A stretch of DNA of 64,000 nt from Xylogone sp. PMI_703. Its lineage: Eukaryota; Ascomycota; Leotiomycetes. This document shows, one piece after another, positions 9,411 to 20,681 of this stretch. Numbering within the stretch: position 1 is the first letter of the stretch; each line of letters opens with the position of its first letter. A program made the translations under genes and the position numbers. The notes beneath the pieces are model-generated. The model was not told the origin of the DNA and did no database searches. It was given only the letters and a program-made list of their open reading frames with translations. The stretch is taken from the NCBI GenBank assembly GCA_021399445.1, contig JAJTUQ010000013.1, positions 124,001 through 188,000 of the forward strand. The letters run 5' to 3'.

Positions 9411-10440
9411 TTTGTGAGTTGTCTGAAATATAGGTGGCTAAGAGGAGGGGATTTTTATGCCTTGATGGGATGATTTATAATACTCAGATGCTGTTTCGTT
9501 CTTCGGTTAAATGTTGAACGTTTACGGTTAGCACGTTAGGATTATTGAAGTGAGCGCAGTGAGCTTCTATTAAGGTAGTAGGAGAGTTCAAATTATCGTT
9601 CATTTTGACTGCCTTGGACAATTGACTAACTGCTCTGCCAAATAGCGTGGTTTTCTGCCAAGTACAAATATTAACTAGTAGATTACACTAAAATATATGA
9701 ACTTGGCAGAAAACTTCCTTTGCTAAAAGTAGAAAAGCCAAAAACCCTTCTTTTTCACATAACATAATTCTAAATTATTCCTAAATAGGCAATTAGTATA
9801 CGATTCTGAAAACTTTATGGTTTTGAGCATTTTAGCTCAAATTGAGATTTCGATGTTTTCAGAGCTATTTGGAGCTAGAATTGATCACGTGGCCTCACTT
9901 CAATTCTGTATTCTACATCGTATTTCGATTAGTTTCATTTTTGATGGCTACTAAACATGATACCTACTCCTCTATAGTCATTCGGTGTTAACCTCACTCA
10001 AAGTTTTCTTGTCAGCTGACTGGTCCCCTTTGCTATCTTCTCCCCTCTTTATCCATATACTAACATTATTTCTCTGTGTTGTAGGAGTAACCTGAGACTT
10101 GGGTATCTAGACACCCCTTAACGCCACCCCCGCCGGAGGCTAAAATGTCGCCCACAGCACTCCGCCGGAAACAATACTCTCCTGGTTCCTTATGTTTTAT
10201 CTCTACAACCTACATCACAAACAATGAACTAAGTCATGAGTTTATGTCCCGTGCTCCGTAATCGTACTTGTTGTGGAGTATGAAGTGGTCTAGGATGGAC
10301 TGATATGGTGACGGCGGGTCGCGATACTCGTCAGTCTTGCTGTAAGCACTGCCACAGCACATGTCAAAAGCAGGCAAATTTAACAGAAGTATCTTTACGC
10401 GTAGAGAGCTACAGCCTACAGTGCTTTTGGTTTTTCAGTC
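9411..10440. other. Intergenic stretch, no gene seen
   Basis: No ORF with protein-like composition. It contains the inverted repeat at 9650-9714 and a GC-rich patch near 10120-10150 (ccacccccgccgg, ctccgccgg). The latter resembles the CreA-like GC patches upstream of the transporter and GH39 genes and may have been part of the GH31 promoter. Confidence 0.4.
9650..9714. repeat. Short inverted repeat, 14-bp perfect arms
   Basis: GTTTTCTGCCAAGT at 9650-9663 and its exact reverse complement at 9701-9714 are separated by 37 AT-rich bases. It could be a MITE remnant or fold as a hairpin. No target duplication was recognised. Confidence 0.6.
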
Positions 10441-11413
10441 CCCTTCTCAGAAATAAAGCAGTCCAAGGCTGATCAGGCCAAGAATTCGCAGGATGCTCCA
10501 TTCAAAAGGAACTCGGCTGGTCTTCAGATTCGACGCCGAAGAAGTCTGGATTGAGCCTCGAACTCGAACGGGAAGGCCCTCCTCGAAGAATATGTTCGCA
10601 ATCGAGACGACTTGCTTGACCCCAAGTGCAGCGCCATATGCGTAGACGCTCGCGAGTTTCGTCCGAATCTTGGAGCCGATTACCATCTCACCGCGAGGTT
10701 CGAATCCTTGGACACCGCAGAGAAGATATATGGCATGGGGCAATATCAGCAGCCACACCTTGATTTGAAGGGACACGATCTCAAGTTGGCTCATCGAAAC
10801 TCGCAAGCCAGTGTTCCCTTCGCTCTCTCGTCTCGTGGGTATAGCTTTCTGTGGAATAATCCGCAGATATCTGTGATGAGGATCCTGATTGTCAGAACGC
10901 CGTTGAGGTATAGATATCATCATTCATGCTGAAGAGAAAGGATAAAAAAAGCTAAAGGCTAGGTGATATAGGTAGTCTTTGATGGCGTGAACGCCCATCG
11001 CCGCAAATCCTCTCTCATCCCAACCGATTATCCCTCAGGTGCATTTCACAGAAAAGATACCGATTGCTATCTACATAAACTTCTGGACACTTGGACGGGC
11101 AGTATTCGGCAAGAATGTTATGCGTTTCGAGGCATATTCTACCAAGTTCATCGACTATTGGGTTGTAGCAGGAGACTCACCTACGGAGATTGTTCAAGGT
11201 TACGCAGCTGCTACGGGAACCGTTCCGATGATGCCGGAATACGGTCTTGGGTTCTGGCAATGCAAGCTGAGATATCAGACGCAAGAGGAACTGTTGGCCG
11301 TCGCACGCGAGTATAAGCGCAGGGAATTACCAATTGATTTGATTGTCATTGATTTCTTCCACTGGCCAAAACAGGGAGATAATTAAACATTGATTTTTTA
11401 AAAAAATTTATTT

Positions 11414-11773
11414 ATGAATAATAGAACTATTTTTTACGGCGGCTTCGCAGAAAATAACCGCTACGCAGCAGCCAAACGCAATTTTAGCTTTAGTCCTCAA
11501 ATTTTTTATTTATCTAATAAACGATTTAATAAATCTTTTTTTATGTTAAATTATTATAATTTTAATTTGGTGCATAATTCTAATTATAATTGAATAGATT
11601 TTAAATATTATTCAACTAAAAAAAGTGTTATAAGTTATGATACTCATATTTCTAAAAATTTAGATGATTCGAAAAAAGATTATTCTATTTTACAATTGTT
11701 AGGTTTTGATCCTAGTTATATAAATATCCACAAAAGTATATCTGAAAAACCTATTGTGTGAAAATATCCATAG
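11414..11773 (+). pseudogene. Mitochondrial ORF readable only with TGA=Trp (rps3-like guess), 119 aa
   Basis: From ATG 11414 to TAG 11771-11773 the frame is open for 120 codons if TGA is read as tryptophan. TGA occurs at 11591-11593 and 11759-11761. The product is Asn/Lys/Tyr/Phe-rich, contains LLGFDPSYINIHKS, and carries a GC-cluster-like GGFAENNRYAAAKR segment near its start. Such low-complexity, GC-cluster-invaded proteins recall fungal mitochondrial rps3/var1, but I cannot confirm identity. In the nucleus it would be non-functional because TGA is a stop. Confidence 0.6.
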
Positions 11774-11949
11774 TTATTTCACAACTATTATATCCATTTT
11801 TAGATAATAAAAAGTAACCATCTCCATCTATGAACGTATAGGTAAAAAATTGGTTAAAGCTTATTTTCACTTTGAATATTTGAATTACCAAATGTGAGAA
11901 AAGTCTTTAGATAAATTAAAAAAGAAAAGTTTAAAAAAAGGTGTGTACA

Positions 11950-12027
11950 GGTTTAATAGGTGCTAGAGTAGGAATTGGTGTAGTTTTCGGTGCTTTAAGA
12001 AACTTTTTACTTAAATATAAGTTATAA
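11950..12027 (+). pseudogene. Fragment of mitochondrial atp9 (ATP synthase subunit 9)
   Basis: Translation gives GLIGARVGIGVVFGALRN, matching the conserved first transmembrane hairpin of ATP synthase subunit c, normally GLIGAGVGIGVVFGAL followed by RNPSL. The second helix is absent and the frame ends at a TAA. One glycine of the helix-packing motif is arginine. It is a partial copy within the NUMT. Confidence 0.6.
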
Positions 12028-12130
12028 TGTATAAGTAATTATACGGTAGAAAAAAATCTATAACTTTAAAGAATCCTATTTTAAATAAAGTTAATTTAAC
12101 AAAACAAAATTTAGCTGTAAGTTTAATCCC

Positions 12131-12222
12131 GCTAATCGTCGGCTCGCTTAATCGGCCTTCATTTCTAGTCGTAGGAGGGAACGACTAGAAATGAAGGCCG
12201 ATTAAGCGAGCCGACGATTAGC
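12131..12222. repeat. Perfect hairpin, 42-bp arms and 8-nt loop
   Basis: Arms 12131-12172 and 12181-12222 are exact reverse complements (outer end gctaatcgtcggctcgc); the loop is aggaggga. The arms are far more GC-rich than the AT-rich DNA around them. This matches the architecture of mobile GC-cluster or hairpin elements of fungal mitochondrial genomes, carried here into the nucleus inside the NUMT. Confidence 0.9.
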
Positions 12223-14075
12223 TTTTAATTTAATCTTTAATATTATATTTATAAAATAAAGCCTGAGTGCTGAAATTAAAAAACCAAGTTTCTTTGAAAA
12301 AGAAGAAAATATAATATGTTTCACCAACAAAAGCATAATAAATTTCTTATTGATAATAATAGTAATATACTTATAATTTTTATTAATAAGCTCGAGAAGC
12401 TGGAGATTTGATGTCAACTTCTGGCCAGATCCTGGTACGTTCAGTCCGTTGTTGAAGACATCCTCACTTCGCGCTAACATTGAAGTAGAAGCAATGGTAA
12501 CTGAGCTGACACAGATGGGAATCCAACTCATGGTCTCTATCTGGCCTACTGTTGATAGAGACTCAGAAAACAACGTGGAGATGCTGGAAAACGGATACTT
12601 GATTCGGGTTGATCGCGGATATCGGACGGGACTGGATTTCGAAGGCACAACCATTCATTATGATGCCACCAATCCCGGTGCTCGTGCATTTCTCTGGGAA
12701 AAGGCTCGATTGAATTACTATTCGAAGGGGATTAAAGTCTTTTGGCTTGATGAAGCTGGTGCGTCATATTCTCTATATGGAGATTTGAGTATCATTCAGT
12801 ATTATTTCCCCACTACTTAAAAGCTTCCTCTTCTATACACTAGCTCACCTTGAGTGGCAGAACCAGAATACACCGCGTATGATTTTGACAATTATAGATA
12901 TTGGATAGGAACCAATTTAGCTATTGGAAACCTCTATCCAGTCGATTATGCCAGGACCTTCTATGAGGGAATGGAGTCATCCGGTCAAAAGAACATCGTC
13001 AACCTGCTTCGCTGCGCCGGGGTTGGGTCTCAACGGTATGGTGCTCTGGTCTGGAGCGGCGATATTGCATCCTCTTGGTCTAGCTTTCGGAACCAGCTTG
13101 CTGCTGGACTGAACATGGGACTTGCAGGTCTACCATGGTGGACGACTGATATTGGTGGGTTTCACGGAGGCGATCCTCATGATCCGGAATTCAGAGAGCT
13201 TTTTGTTCGTTGGTTTCAATGGGGGACGTTCTGTCCCGTCATGCGCTTGCATGGCGATAGAGAACCGCGTCAACAGCCACTTGGGACTGGAGGAGGTGCT
13301 AACTGTGCCAGTGGTGCTGATAACGAGGTCTGGTCCTACGGAGACGAGGTCTTTGAGATTTGCAAAACACACTTGAAGCTCCGAGAGGAATTTAGGGAGT
13401 AAACACGCAGCATCATGAAGGGTCTCCGATCATCAGGACTTGCTTTTACGAGTTTCCCGCGGATGAGAAGGCTTGGGAGGTGGTGACACAATATATGTAT
13501 GGCGAACCTCATGTGAAGATGGAAGTTTATCTGCCTGGGCTGGCGGTTTGGAGATTAAGAAATGAAGCGGAGACTCTTGTGGGTGGGCAGATGGTCGTGG
13601 TGGATTGTCCAATCAACATTATGCCAGTCTTTGAGCGTTTGAGTTGATGGTCAATACGTTTGTCTTTAGCATTGTGAAATTAAATTTAGTCTGGAAAAGA
13701 CTGGACACGACTCGAGGTTAAGAATCAGTTCTTGAAGCCGGCGAAATTGTACTTGATCTCGTCATATGCCCGACTAACAAGAAGACTTTATTTCTCTAGA
13801 TATTCATCTGATTCAGCCTTGGCTCAACTAGATCAATTACACAAGCCATGAAATACCGCGCTTGCTCTTGAATCTGTGTAGCTTTAATCATCCTGCCCCC
13901 GATATCGCCAGTATTCGCCGCTGTAGCTGCAGCGTAGCATTAGAGTACCCCGCTTTCCCTGCTGTACAGAAACCTGGCGGTGGAGTGCCTAAGGCCTGAG
14001 GACTAGTGCTTCATCTCTCCATACATCTTCCGAATCCTCTTTCCTCAAGCTCGGCGGATCCAAGGTAGCTGCGAC

Positions 14076-17000
14076 ATGTCAGAACCTCCGCGCCCTCCAC
14101 GTAACACCTTACAATGCCAGCAATGCTCCAAGGTCTTTAGCCGTTCGGAGCACTTGACAAGGCATTTGCGAAGCCATACGAATGAGAAGCCCCACGCCTG
14201 CTTGCACTGCGGTAAGAGATTCTCAAGATCGTTTGTCTTCCCGTTTCCATACTCTAGCTTTCTTACTTAGGCACAGCTAACATACTCAATAGTGACATAC
14301 TATCTCGTCACCAGGCCGCTCATCAACAAACAGGAGGCACCGTCCCTCGCCGGACAGGAACATTCTTCCGAGCATGTTTGCCCTGTGCGGCGGCTCGTTC
14401 GAAATGTACGGGTTCAGACCCATGCACTCGTTGTTCAGAAAAAACGCTCACTTGCAATTATCCCATGAAAAGTAGCAAAGCAACTGAAAAACAAGGACGA
14501 CGTCGCAATAAGCAAACAGGCCGGAGGACATATGATGAAGAGGCCCCGGCGAGAGCTGAAGATCAGAACTCGACGGTAACAGAGCCAACTCATTCATTGC
14601 GACATTTATGGTTGCTTGAGCCTGGGAAGTCTAATTCTGAAATCCTGGATGCCCCTCACCCCGTGATTTCAGCAGCCACCAGTCTCGGCAATGTCTTGCC
14701 GTCTAATGCTCAAGAAGCAAGTTCAGAAGCAGACCGCAACATTCAACCCGCCTACCCAGACGACATGTCCTCCATTAATGATGCACAGGCCGAATTTCTT
14801 CATAATCCCGAGTGGGCTCAAGAATACAACCGGATGGTATCGAAGCAGAGGATTCCGAACTCAGGCATTTATCTCCCTGCTCAATTGGGTGATGACTCTG
14901 TGATCTTTGATGAGCCCTTCGGGATGACGGAGTCTGGGTGCGCTGTGACGAATTGGCTTTCTCCGCCTGATTTTGAATACGATCAGTATATATACAATAG
15001 TCGCTTTCTACAGTTTGACTGCTTGGGGGGTATATCCAACATCCAACAAATTACGGCAAACACGGCCGTTCAATTCGACAGTAATCAGCAAATTGAAATG
15101 GCTGACCCAACCGTACTTACAGCAGAGGTCGAAGAGAGACTAGGAAATCGACAAGTGCACCAGCCAGAATATACATCCCCGCATGACGAAAGCTCTCAGG
15201 GTGCCAACAGCACGCCATCGAAGTCCTCCACCTATTATGTAGACGGCGCTGGAGCAAGAGATCCACGCTATGGAAAACTCAAAAGAAGGCATCATGTCTG
15301 GAAGAATGCCCCATCAATGTCACTCAAAGCTCTGATCAGACCCAACAATGAACACTTCTCATTTCAAGCAGCCATTGAACGAGAACTCGCCCATAATATT
15401 ACACCACAGCAGAGGCTCTCTGCTCCAAAATACGCGATCTTCTGTCACGATTTCAAGAATCTCTGCCTCGACAGGGCGCAATCATTTGAAGAGGAATACT
15501 TTCCTCCTGCGGGGATTCTGGATCTGGCCCTCCATTTTTACTGTGCGCACTTTCATTCGACCTTTCCTCTTCTTCACATGCCAACACTTGAGTACGAGAC
15601 ACTACCATTGCCACTTTTGCTCGCCATGTCCGCGATAGGGATACTTTATCTAGGTACCCCGGCAGGGCATCACTGTGGCAATGCGCTCTTGGAATTTGCC
15701 AGAAGGTCTCTCGACGATGAAGAAACCACATATCACCAAGCCATGATTCTTAGAAGTGGTTCATCACCGTCTAGACTAAGTGAGTGGGAATTGGCGTACA
15801 TACAAGCACAGATTTTGATCGTCGTTGGGACGTTCTACAGTACACATGATGGGCTAGTACTGAAGTCACAAGCTGAACGATCGAAAATGGTCAACTCATT
15901 TCTGCAACACAAGATGTCGCAAGTAGGTTGTGAACGTTCTGCTGACGAGATCCTTAGTGAGGACTGGAAGACATGGATCCACACCCAATTGGAGCTTAGA
16001 GCCGCACATTTTATTTGGGTGAGCGCTCTCCACTGGTATGAGACTATTGCTAATGTACGTGTGAAGCTGCTTGATACAATGATTGCATACCAGTCCGACT
16101 ATAGACCACAGCTAAGAATTGAAGATGCGAAAATACCTCTCCCCTGTAGCGAGGAGCTATGGGAAGCCGGCGAGCAAACATGGCTTGATACCAACGATTC
16201 ACCCTTCAGTATGTATCATGAATAATGCCACATGAAGTAACAAAATCTGATCGAACTAGCTTATCCGTCACTTTCTACTGCACTGGAAACACTCTACAAA
16301 CTTAAGACAGTGGATAAGCGAATCGGCGAGCTAGGAAGGATTCTCCTCATCCATGGCCTCTACAGACGTACGTGGGAGGTCGCTACCTACCACAAAGGAA
16401 TCTTGTCGAACTGGACACCATCTGCTCCTGGTAGCAGATGTCAATCCCCATCTACGGGATCCGATCCCGACTGGCTTGCTGGAAATCCAACTTTCTCCAA
16501 GTGGCGAAATAGTGCCTGCGACTGCCTGGACGTTCTGCACTGGACAGCAAACAGCTTCGTCGCCCAAAAGTCCGGGCTAGAACACCCAACAATTCTCCAC
16601 CTGCACCTAGCAAGACTCATTCTCCTGACCCCTGCTCCTGCGATCCAGAATCTGGCTTCCACGCTGCTCCATCACGCCCGTTCAGGAACCACACCTATAA
16701 ATTCCTCTCATTCACAGTACTACAAGGACCGAAACGAGGTCATTCGCTGGTTTCTGCAGGATCAGTATAAGGCTCGGCTGGCAATCGTCCATGCAGGGGC
16801 AGTATTCTGGCATGTACGTCGCTACAGCCATGACAGTATGCTCGAGGCCTTCACTGTGTTTTTGTCAACTCTGGTCATATGGGCATATGCAACATCTTCC
16901 CAAGCCGACAAGCAGCAAAATCAGGATCAAGTCAACGAGAACGTAGATGTCCAGCTTCAAAGCTCACCATCAGCCACCACCGCCACCAGAAGCATTCATC

Positions 17001-17311
17001 TGGCCGATAACGAACCAGACTCAGACGTTGATTTCCCGTTCATCAACCTCGATCGACTGTGTGATGACGAACTAATCCAGACATTTGTCCTTCATGGTAG
17101 AAGAATGATGGGCTACATGGCTGGCATTGGGAATATCTGCGCAGAGGGGTGCTCGTACAAGATTTTGAGAGAAGGAGCCAAGATTCTGAGCTGTAGTGGC
17201 ACAAAATGCGGGATAACCGAGAATCACGAGGATATGCCTGTTCCGACCTGGGGAGCTGCAGCTAGGAACGCAGTATTTCTAGAGGAGATGGCCAGCTTCC
17301 TGAAGGGATAG
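14076..17311 (+). CDS. Transcription factor with two C2H2 fingers, Zn2Cys6 cluster and fungal_trans domain, about 1040 aa
   Basis: Exons 14076-14230, 14293-16208 and 16260-17311, with introns of 62 and 51 bp and GT-AG ends. Splicing restores finger 2 ([13 protein letters not shown]) and the middle domain ([18 protein letters not shown]). DNA-binding parts: finger 1 C14/C17/H30/H34, finger 2 C42/C45/H58/H62, then Zn2Cys6 C80-C83-C90-C96-C99-C106. The central region around [20 protein letters not shown] and [18 protein letters not shown] is a fungal_trans-type domain. It is a nuclear regulator. Position between the GH31 relic and GH39 gene suggests it controls this carbohydrate block (inference). 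The gene is intact although its probable GH31 target is dead. Confidence 0.88.
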
Positions 17312-18401
17312 GGTGATATACGGGAGCCTCGAGCGAGAAGCCTACAATTCATATCCAGTATAGAGGCCTGGAAAGCACACGCCAAGACAATCCATAGCAA
17401 AATAGCCTTCTATACAGCCAGGCATCTTTCAGTTCACATCCTAGCCAAGTTATTATTGACGCAAGCATTCAAGAGGCCAATCTACATGAAAATGGAAACC
17501 TGAGCTAGCGTAGCGATGTTCCAACATCACCTCGTGTGGAGCTGATCATAACTATTATGTCTAGCTGGTCGATAAGAAGTGGCAGCTTGCGGGGTGGTGT
17601 GACCAATTGTCTTCCAAATGAGACGACCTTTTACTAGGATGAAGCACGATGGCTGCAATATAAACAAGCTTGTTCGGTGTTGTTACAACATTGGTTCGCC
17701 GTAAGATCGCAAAGGTTGAAATTAGGACGCGTGACTGAAGTCTTTTCTCGCGTACAAACTGTAAGTCTGTAAGGTTGCGTAGTACTGTACAAGTACTGTA
17801 TCTCCCTATGCAAGGGACCACCTCGCGCCTCCGCAACCCCAGATGCTCGGGTAGTTTCGTTGTGCTCGTCTCCAGACTCCGCATCAGGATCGATCATGCC
17901 TCCGGCGGGGGCGGGGCCCCAGTGAGACCGCGGCATTGCCATGTCCCGGTAGAGAAACGAGATATGTGAAAACGTATCACTGATTCCGTATCCAGTTTGA
18001 TGGTGTTAGGTAGAGCGAAAGCATGCTAGAGACTCATACTGTAACTGCAGCCACCGCCTGACCTTGTCCCCGCTGGAGAACAAATGACATGGCGTGGATG
18101 TTGAGTAAGTAGTGGGACCTCATTGCTCGCCCCTCCGGCAAAAACAGTGAAAAATTAGCCATTTAACCATCTTGCTAATGTCATATCAGTTAGTACTGTT
18201 GTAGCATTACATATCGATATATGTGTCTCTGGATTGGAGAAAAACACAATAAACTGAGGGCTCCAGTGGATGCAACGCAACCATCACCGACACCGAATAA
18301 GAGATATCTATATAAGGCGCCGTATTCAATGGCACCATCCTTGAGATTGTCCATCAAGCACATCTACTTGTAACTGTTAGAACAGTCTATGACTCTATAC
18401 A
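17312..18401 (+). promoter_or_regulatory. Intergenic region with GH39 promoter (GC boxes, TATA)
   Basis: No gene seen. Two abutting CreA-like GCGGGG hexamers lie at 17905-17910 and 17911-17916, within a tccggcggggg patch, about 490 bp before the GH39 start. A TATA box, tatataag, lies at 18309-18316, 86 bp before the ATG. Both fit a repressible hydrolase promoter. Function is inferred. Confidence 0.45.
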
Positions 18402-19914
18402 ATGAAGGCGACTTCCACACTTGGCTTTTTTTCAGTCTTAGCTGTATTGAGCGCAGCTAGAATCCCAGAGAGGCAATCATCCGCCGGCACTGCAACTGTG
18501 AATCTTGCACAGCATAATGGACCACCTCGAGCTCTCGGTTCTGGTTTCATCTACGGCTGGCCGGACAATAGTATTAGTGCTCAAACTCTGATCCCCAGCT
18601 ATCTGGTGAAAGACATTAAGTTTGGTGCAAATCGCGCGGGTGGCGCTCAAATTGCTGCTCCTGGTTGGGCCTATGATGGCTACGATGGTTATATTGGACG
18701 GTTCAATTCTTCTCTATCCAACTATCGAAGCACTCGAGAATACGGCGGCGAGTTCATCTTACTGCCTCATGATCTTTGGGGTGCTCAAGGTGGAGCGAAC
18801 TCAGAGACGCCATTCCCTGGTGATAATGGTAACTGGACCGAGATGGAAATCTTTCTCAATCAGGTCATCAAGGATCTCAAGGCTAATAATATGCTCGATG
18901 GTCTTATAATCGATCTCTGGAATGAGCCAGATGGTTCGGGTTTCTGGGCTCGTCCATGGTCACAGTATCTTGAGTACTTCAATCGCGCTACCAAGATTGT
19001 CAGGTAATTTATAATTCACTCCAGTCTTGTTCAATATAGACTAATGTCGAGTTAGAGCCGAGCTTCCTAGAACGTTGATCAGCGGACCTTCTATGGCAAA
19101 TTCACCTTCCCTCGACAACACCAATTGGCAGACTTGGATGGCCTCTATTGCTGGAAACGATACCGTCCCTGATCATTACTCTTGGCATCAAATTGGAAGC
19201 TGGGAGCGTGAACCTGACACCACTGTTCCCGACTTCAACACATTGCGAGGCACTTATGGGTTACCGACAAGACCAATAGACGTCAATGAATATGCTTGGC
19301 CATCCGAACAGAATCCAGGCAACGCCGTCTACTACCTTGCTCAATTTGAGCGACATGACATTCGTGCTCTACGAGCCAATTGGGGTAGCGGACCTGGCCT
19401 CCATAACTGGATGGCAAATCTCGTATATAGCACGAATGGCACATACTATCCTAATGGCGAGTGGCAGGTGTATAAGTACTACGCACACATGACTGGCAAC
19501 CGAGTGGCCACGACTGCCTCATCGGATCTCCTATTTGATGTATTTGCCACCACTTCCGGAAACATCGCCAAAGTCCTCGCAGGAACCAGAACAGTCCAGA
19601 GCCCCTACGACATCTCCATTTCCGGGCTGAGCAGACTTGGTCTTCCGCGGCAAGGTACTATCAAAGTGCACACCTATCGCTTCGACTTCAGCGGTTCGGA
19701 AGGCGAAATTGATGCCCCGGTGGATCTTGGCTATAGCACTTTTTCTTATTCATCAGACACGGTAAGAATTCCTTCCTATTCCATGAGAACTTGTCCTTAG
19801 CTCCCAGGGCCTGCCGATAAATCAATGGTAATGACATGATGGAACCAGCTCACTATCTTGATGGATCCACCCACCAACACGACTGCCTTCGCGTACGAGT
19901 TCGGCTCACGTTAA
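18402..19914 (+). CDS. Secreted glycoside hydrolase family 39-like protein, 457 aa
   Basis: Exons 18402-19003, 19056-19761 and 19849-19914, with introns of 52 and 87 bp. The last exon gives LTILMDPPTNTTAFAYEFGS, the expected C-terminal beta-strand ending. A signal peptide is visible (hydrophobic run to about residue 18). Family marks: GANRAGGAQIAAPGWAYDGY, the acid/base region LWNEPDG (E175), the nucleophile region DVNEYAWP (E279), and WGSGPGLHNWMANL. GH39 retaining enzymes include beta-xylosidases, but many fungal members are uncharacterised. Likely an extracellular enzyme releasing sugars for the upstream transporter; exact substrate unknown. No damage seen. Confidence 0.85.
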
Positions 19915-20681
19915 AGCATTACTTGCCATGTGGCGAAAACAGTGTATGGTGATTGTGCCTCCTCTGAGATGGGATTTTACATTCCTTGTTTCTTGCACCA
20001 TCTCCTTTGCCGCAGACACTTATGTCACTTGTCGTGAAGTCCAGATGGATCTCAATAGGAGCTCGGTGATTACTTCGTCATCGTTTCCGGGTGGAAATTT
20101 TGTAGTTGGAAATAGGGCCTAGAAACGATATATGAATGCGAATAAAATAAACATTATGTGTCTGAATACGCGCAAATATTCATGATGTGGGAAGGCGATA
20201 GGTAATAGGTGGAGCATGGTCAGAACGTGTGATGCATGAATGAATAACTCAGGAGGGTAAATGCACACGCGGAATAGCACCCACAGTAAGGAAAGATTGG
20301 GGATCAGTGCCATGCATATGATCTGCCATGTCCTTTGTAATCCAAAGTGTTGAGAATGACCTGCCAAGTCATCCACCGCGAACTTTTTACCGTCTCCACG
20401 TTTAATGGAAAGGAGAATTAGGAGTCTTTCCATCTCGCAATTCCTGCATGCTAGTTGGACAAACTTGCCTAGCAGCGGCCCCTGATTAGCTTATGCTCGT
20501 TTGAAACGAATTGAAGTGACTTCTTTGACACTCCCATGCCTCAGCCAAACCCATTGGATTGCCCGTGTCTTCTTCATCATCAGCGTTGTCTCGGGCCGTC
20601 TAGCTGTTTATTTCGCCGTGATGGCGCAAAAAACTGTGGCCATACTTTATACCGCTCCGGAAACCCGTACTTGGCTTACGG
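19915..20681. other. Intergenic stretch, no gene seen
   Basis: 3' flank of the GH39 gene up to the hAT element. ORFs here have no recognisable domain or splice signals. No TSD for the following hAT can be matched at its left edge (gcttacgg). Confidence 0.4.

Larger units (their letters stand above)
11381..12400 (+). other. Nuclear insertion of mitochondrial DNA (NUMT), 1,020 bp
   Basis: This AT-rich block interrupts the GH31 pseudogene exactly between the GAT (D) codon ending at 11380 and the TGG (W) codon starting at 12401, with no GH31 base lost or duplicated. Mitochondrial origin is supported by an ORF at 11414-11773 that stays open only if TGA is Trp, an atp9-like fragment at 11950-12027, and a GC-rich perfect hairpin at 12131-12222 typical of mobile GC clusters in fungal mtDNA. 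Composition differs sharply from both flanks. It cannot be a spliceosomal intron: the ends are AA...GC. Confidence 0.85.
10471..13647 (+). pseudogene. GH31 alpha-glycosidase (alpha-xylosidase/alpha-glucosidase type), broken and split by mtDNA
   Basis: Parts of a GH31 protein run across the interval in several frames. N-terminal fragment: YGMGQYQQPHLDLKG and LAHRNSQASVPFALSS. Middle: PMMPEYGLGFWQCKLRYQTQ and DFFHWPKQGD, then W-R-F-D resuming 1,020 bp later. The nucleophile region KVFWLDEA is followed by a real 102-bp intron (12759-12860), then EPEYTAYDFDNYRYWIG, the acid/base region LVWSGDI, WWTTDIGGFHGGDP, and the C-terminal FYEFPADEKAWEVVTQYM ending at 13647. Damage: a frameshift near 10605, poor sequence 10920-11040, the mtDNA insertion 11381-12400, and stop/frame changes after 13400. 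Catalytic aspartates survive. No signal peptide is visible, so the ancestor was probably intracellular, paired with the upstream transporter. Inferred role: trimming imported oligosaccharides. Confidence 0.88.

Noticed and set aside
12202..12654. 150-codon minus-strand ORF spanning the NUMT border
   Set aside because: It runs from GH31 coding DNA read backwards into mitochondrial sequence; an artefact of the junction.
20119..20433. 104-codon minus-strand ORF after the GH39 gene
   Set aside because: Unlikely composition and no domain; interpreted as 3' flank of GH39.
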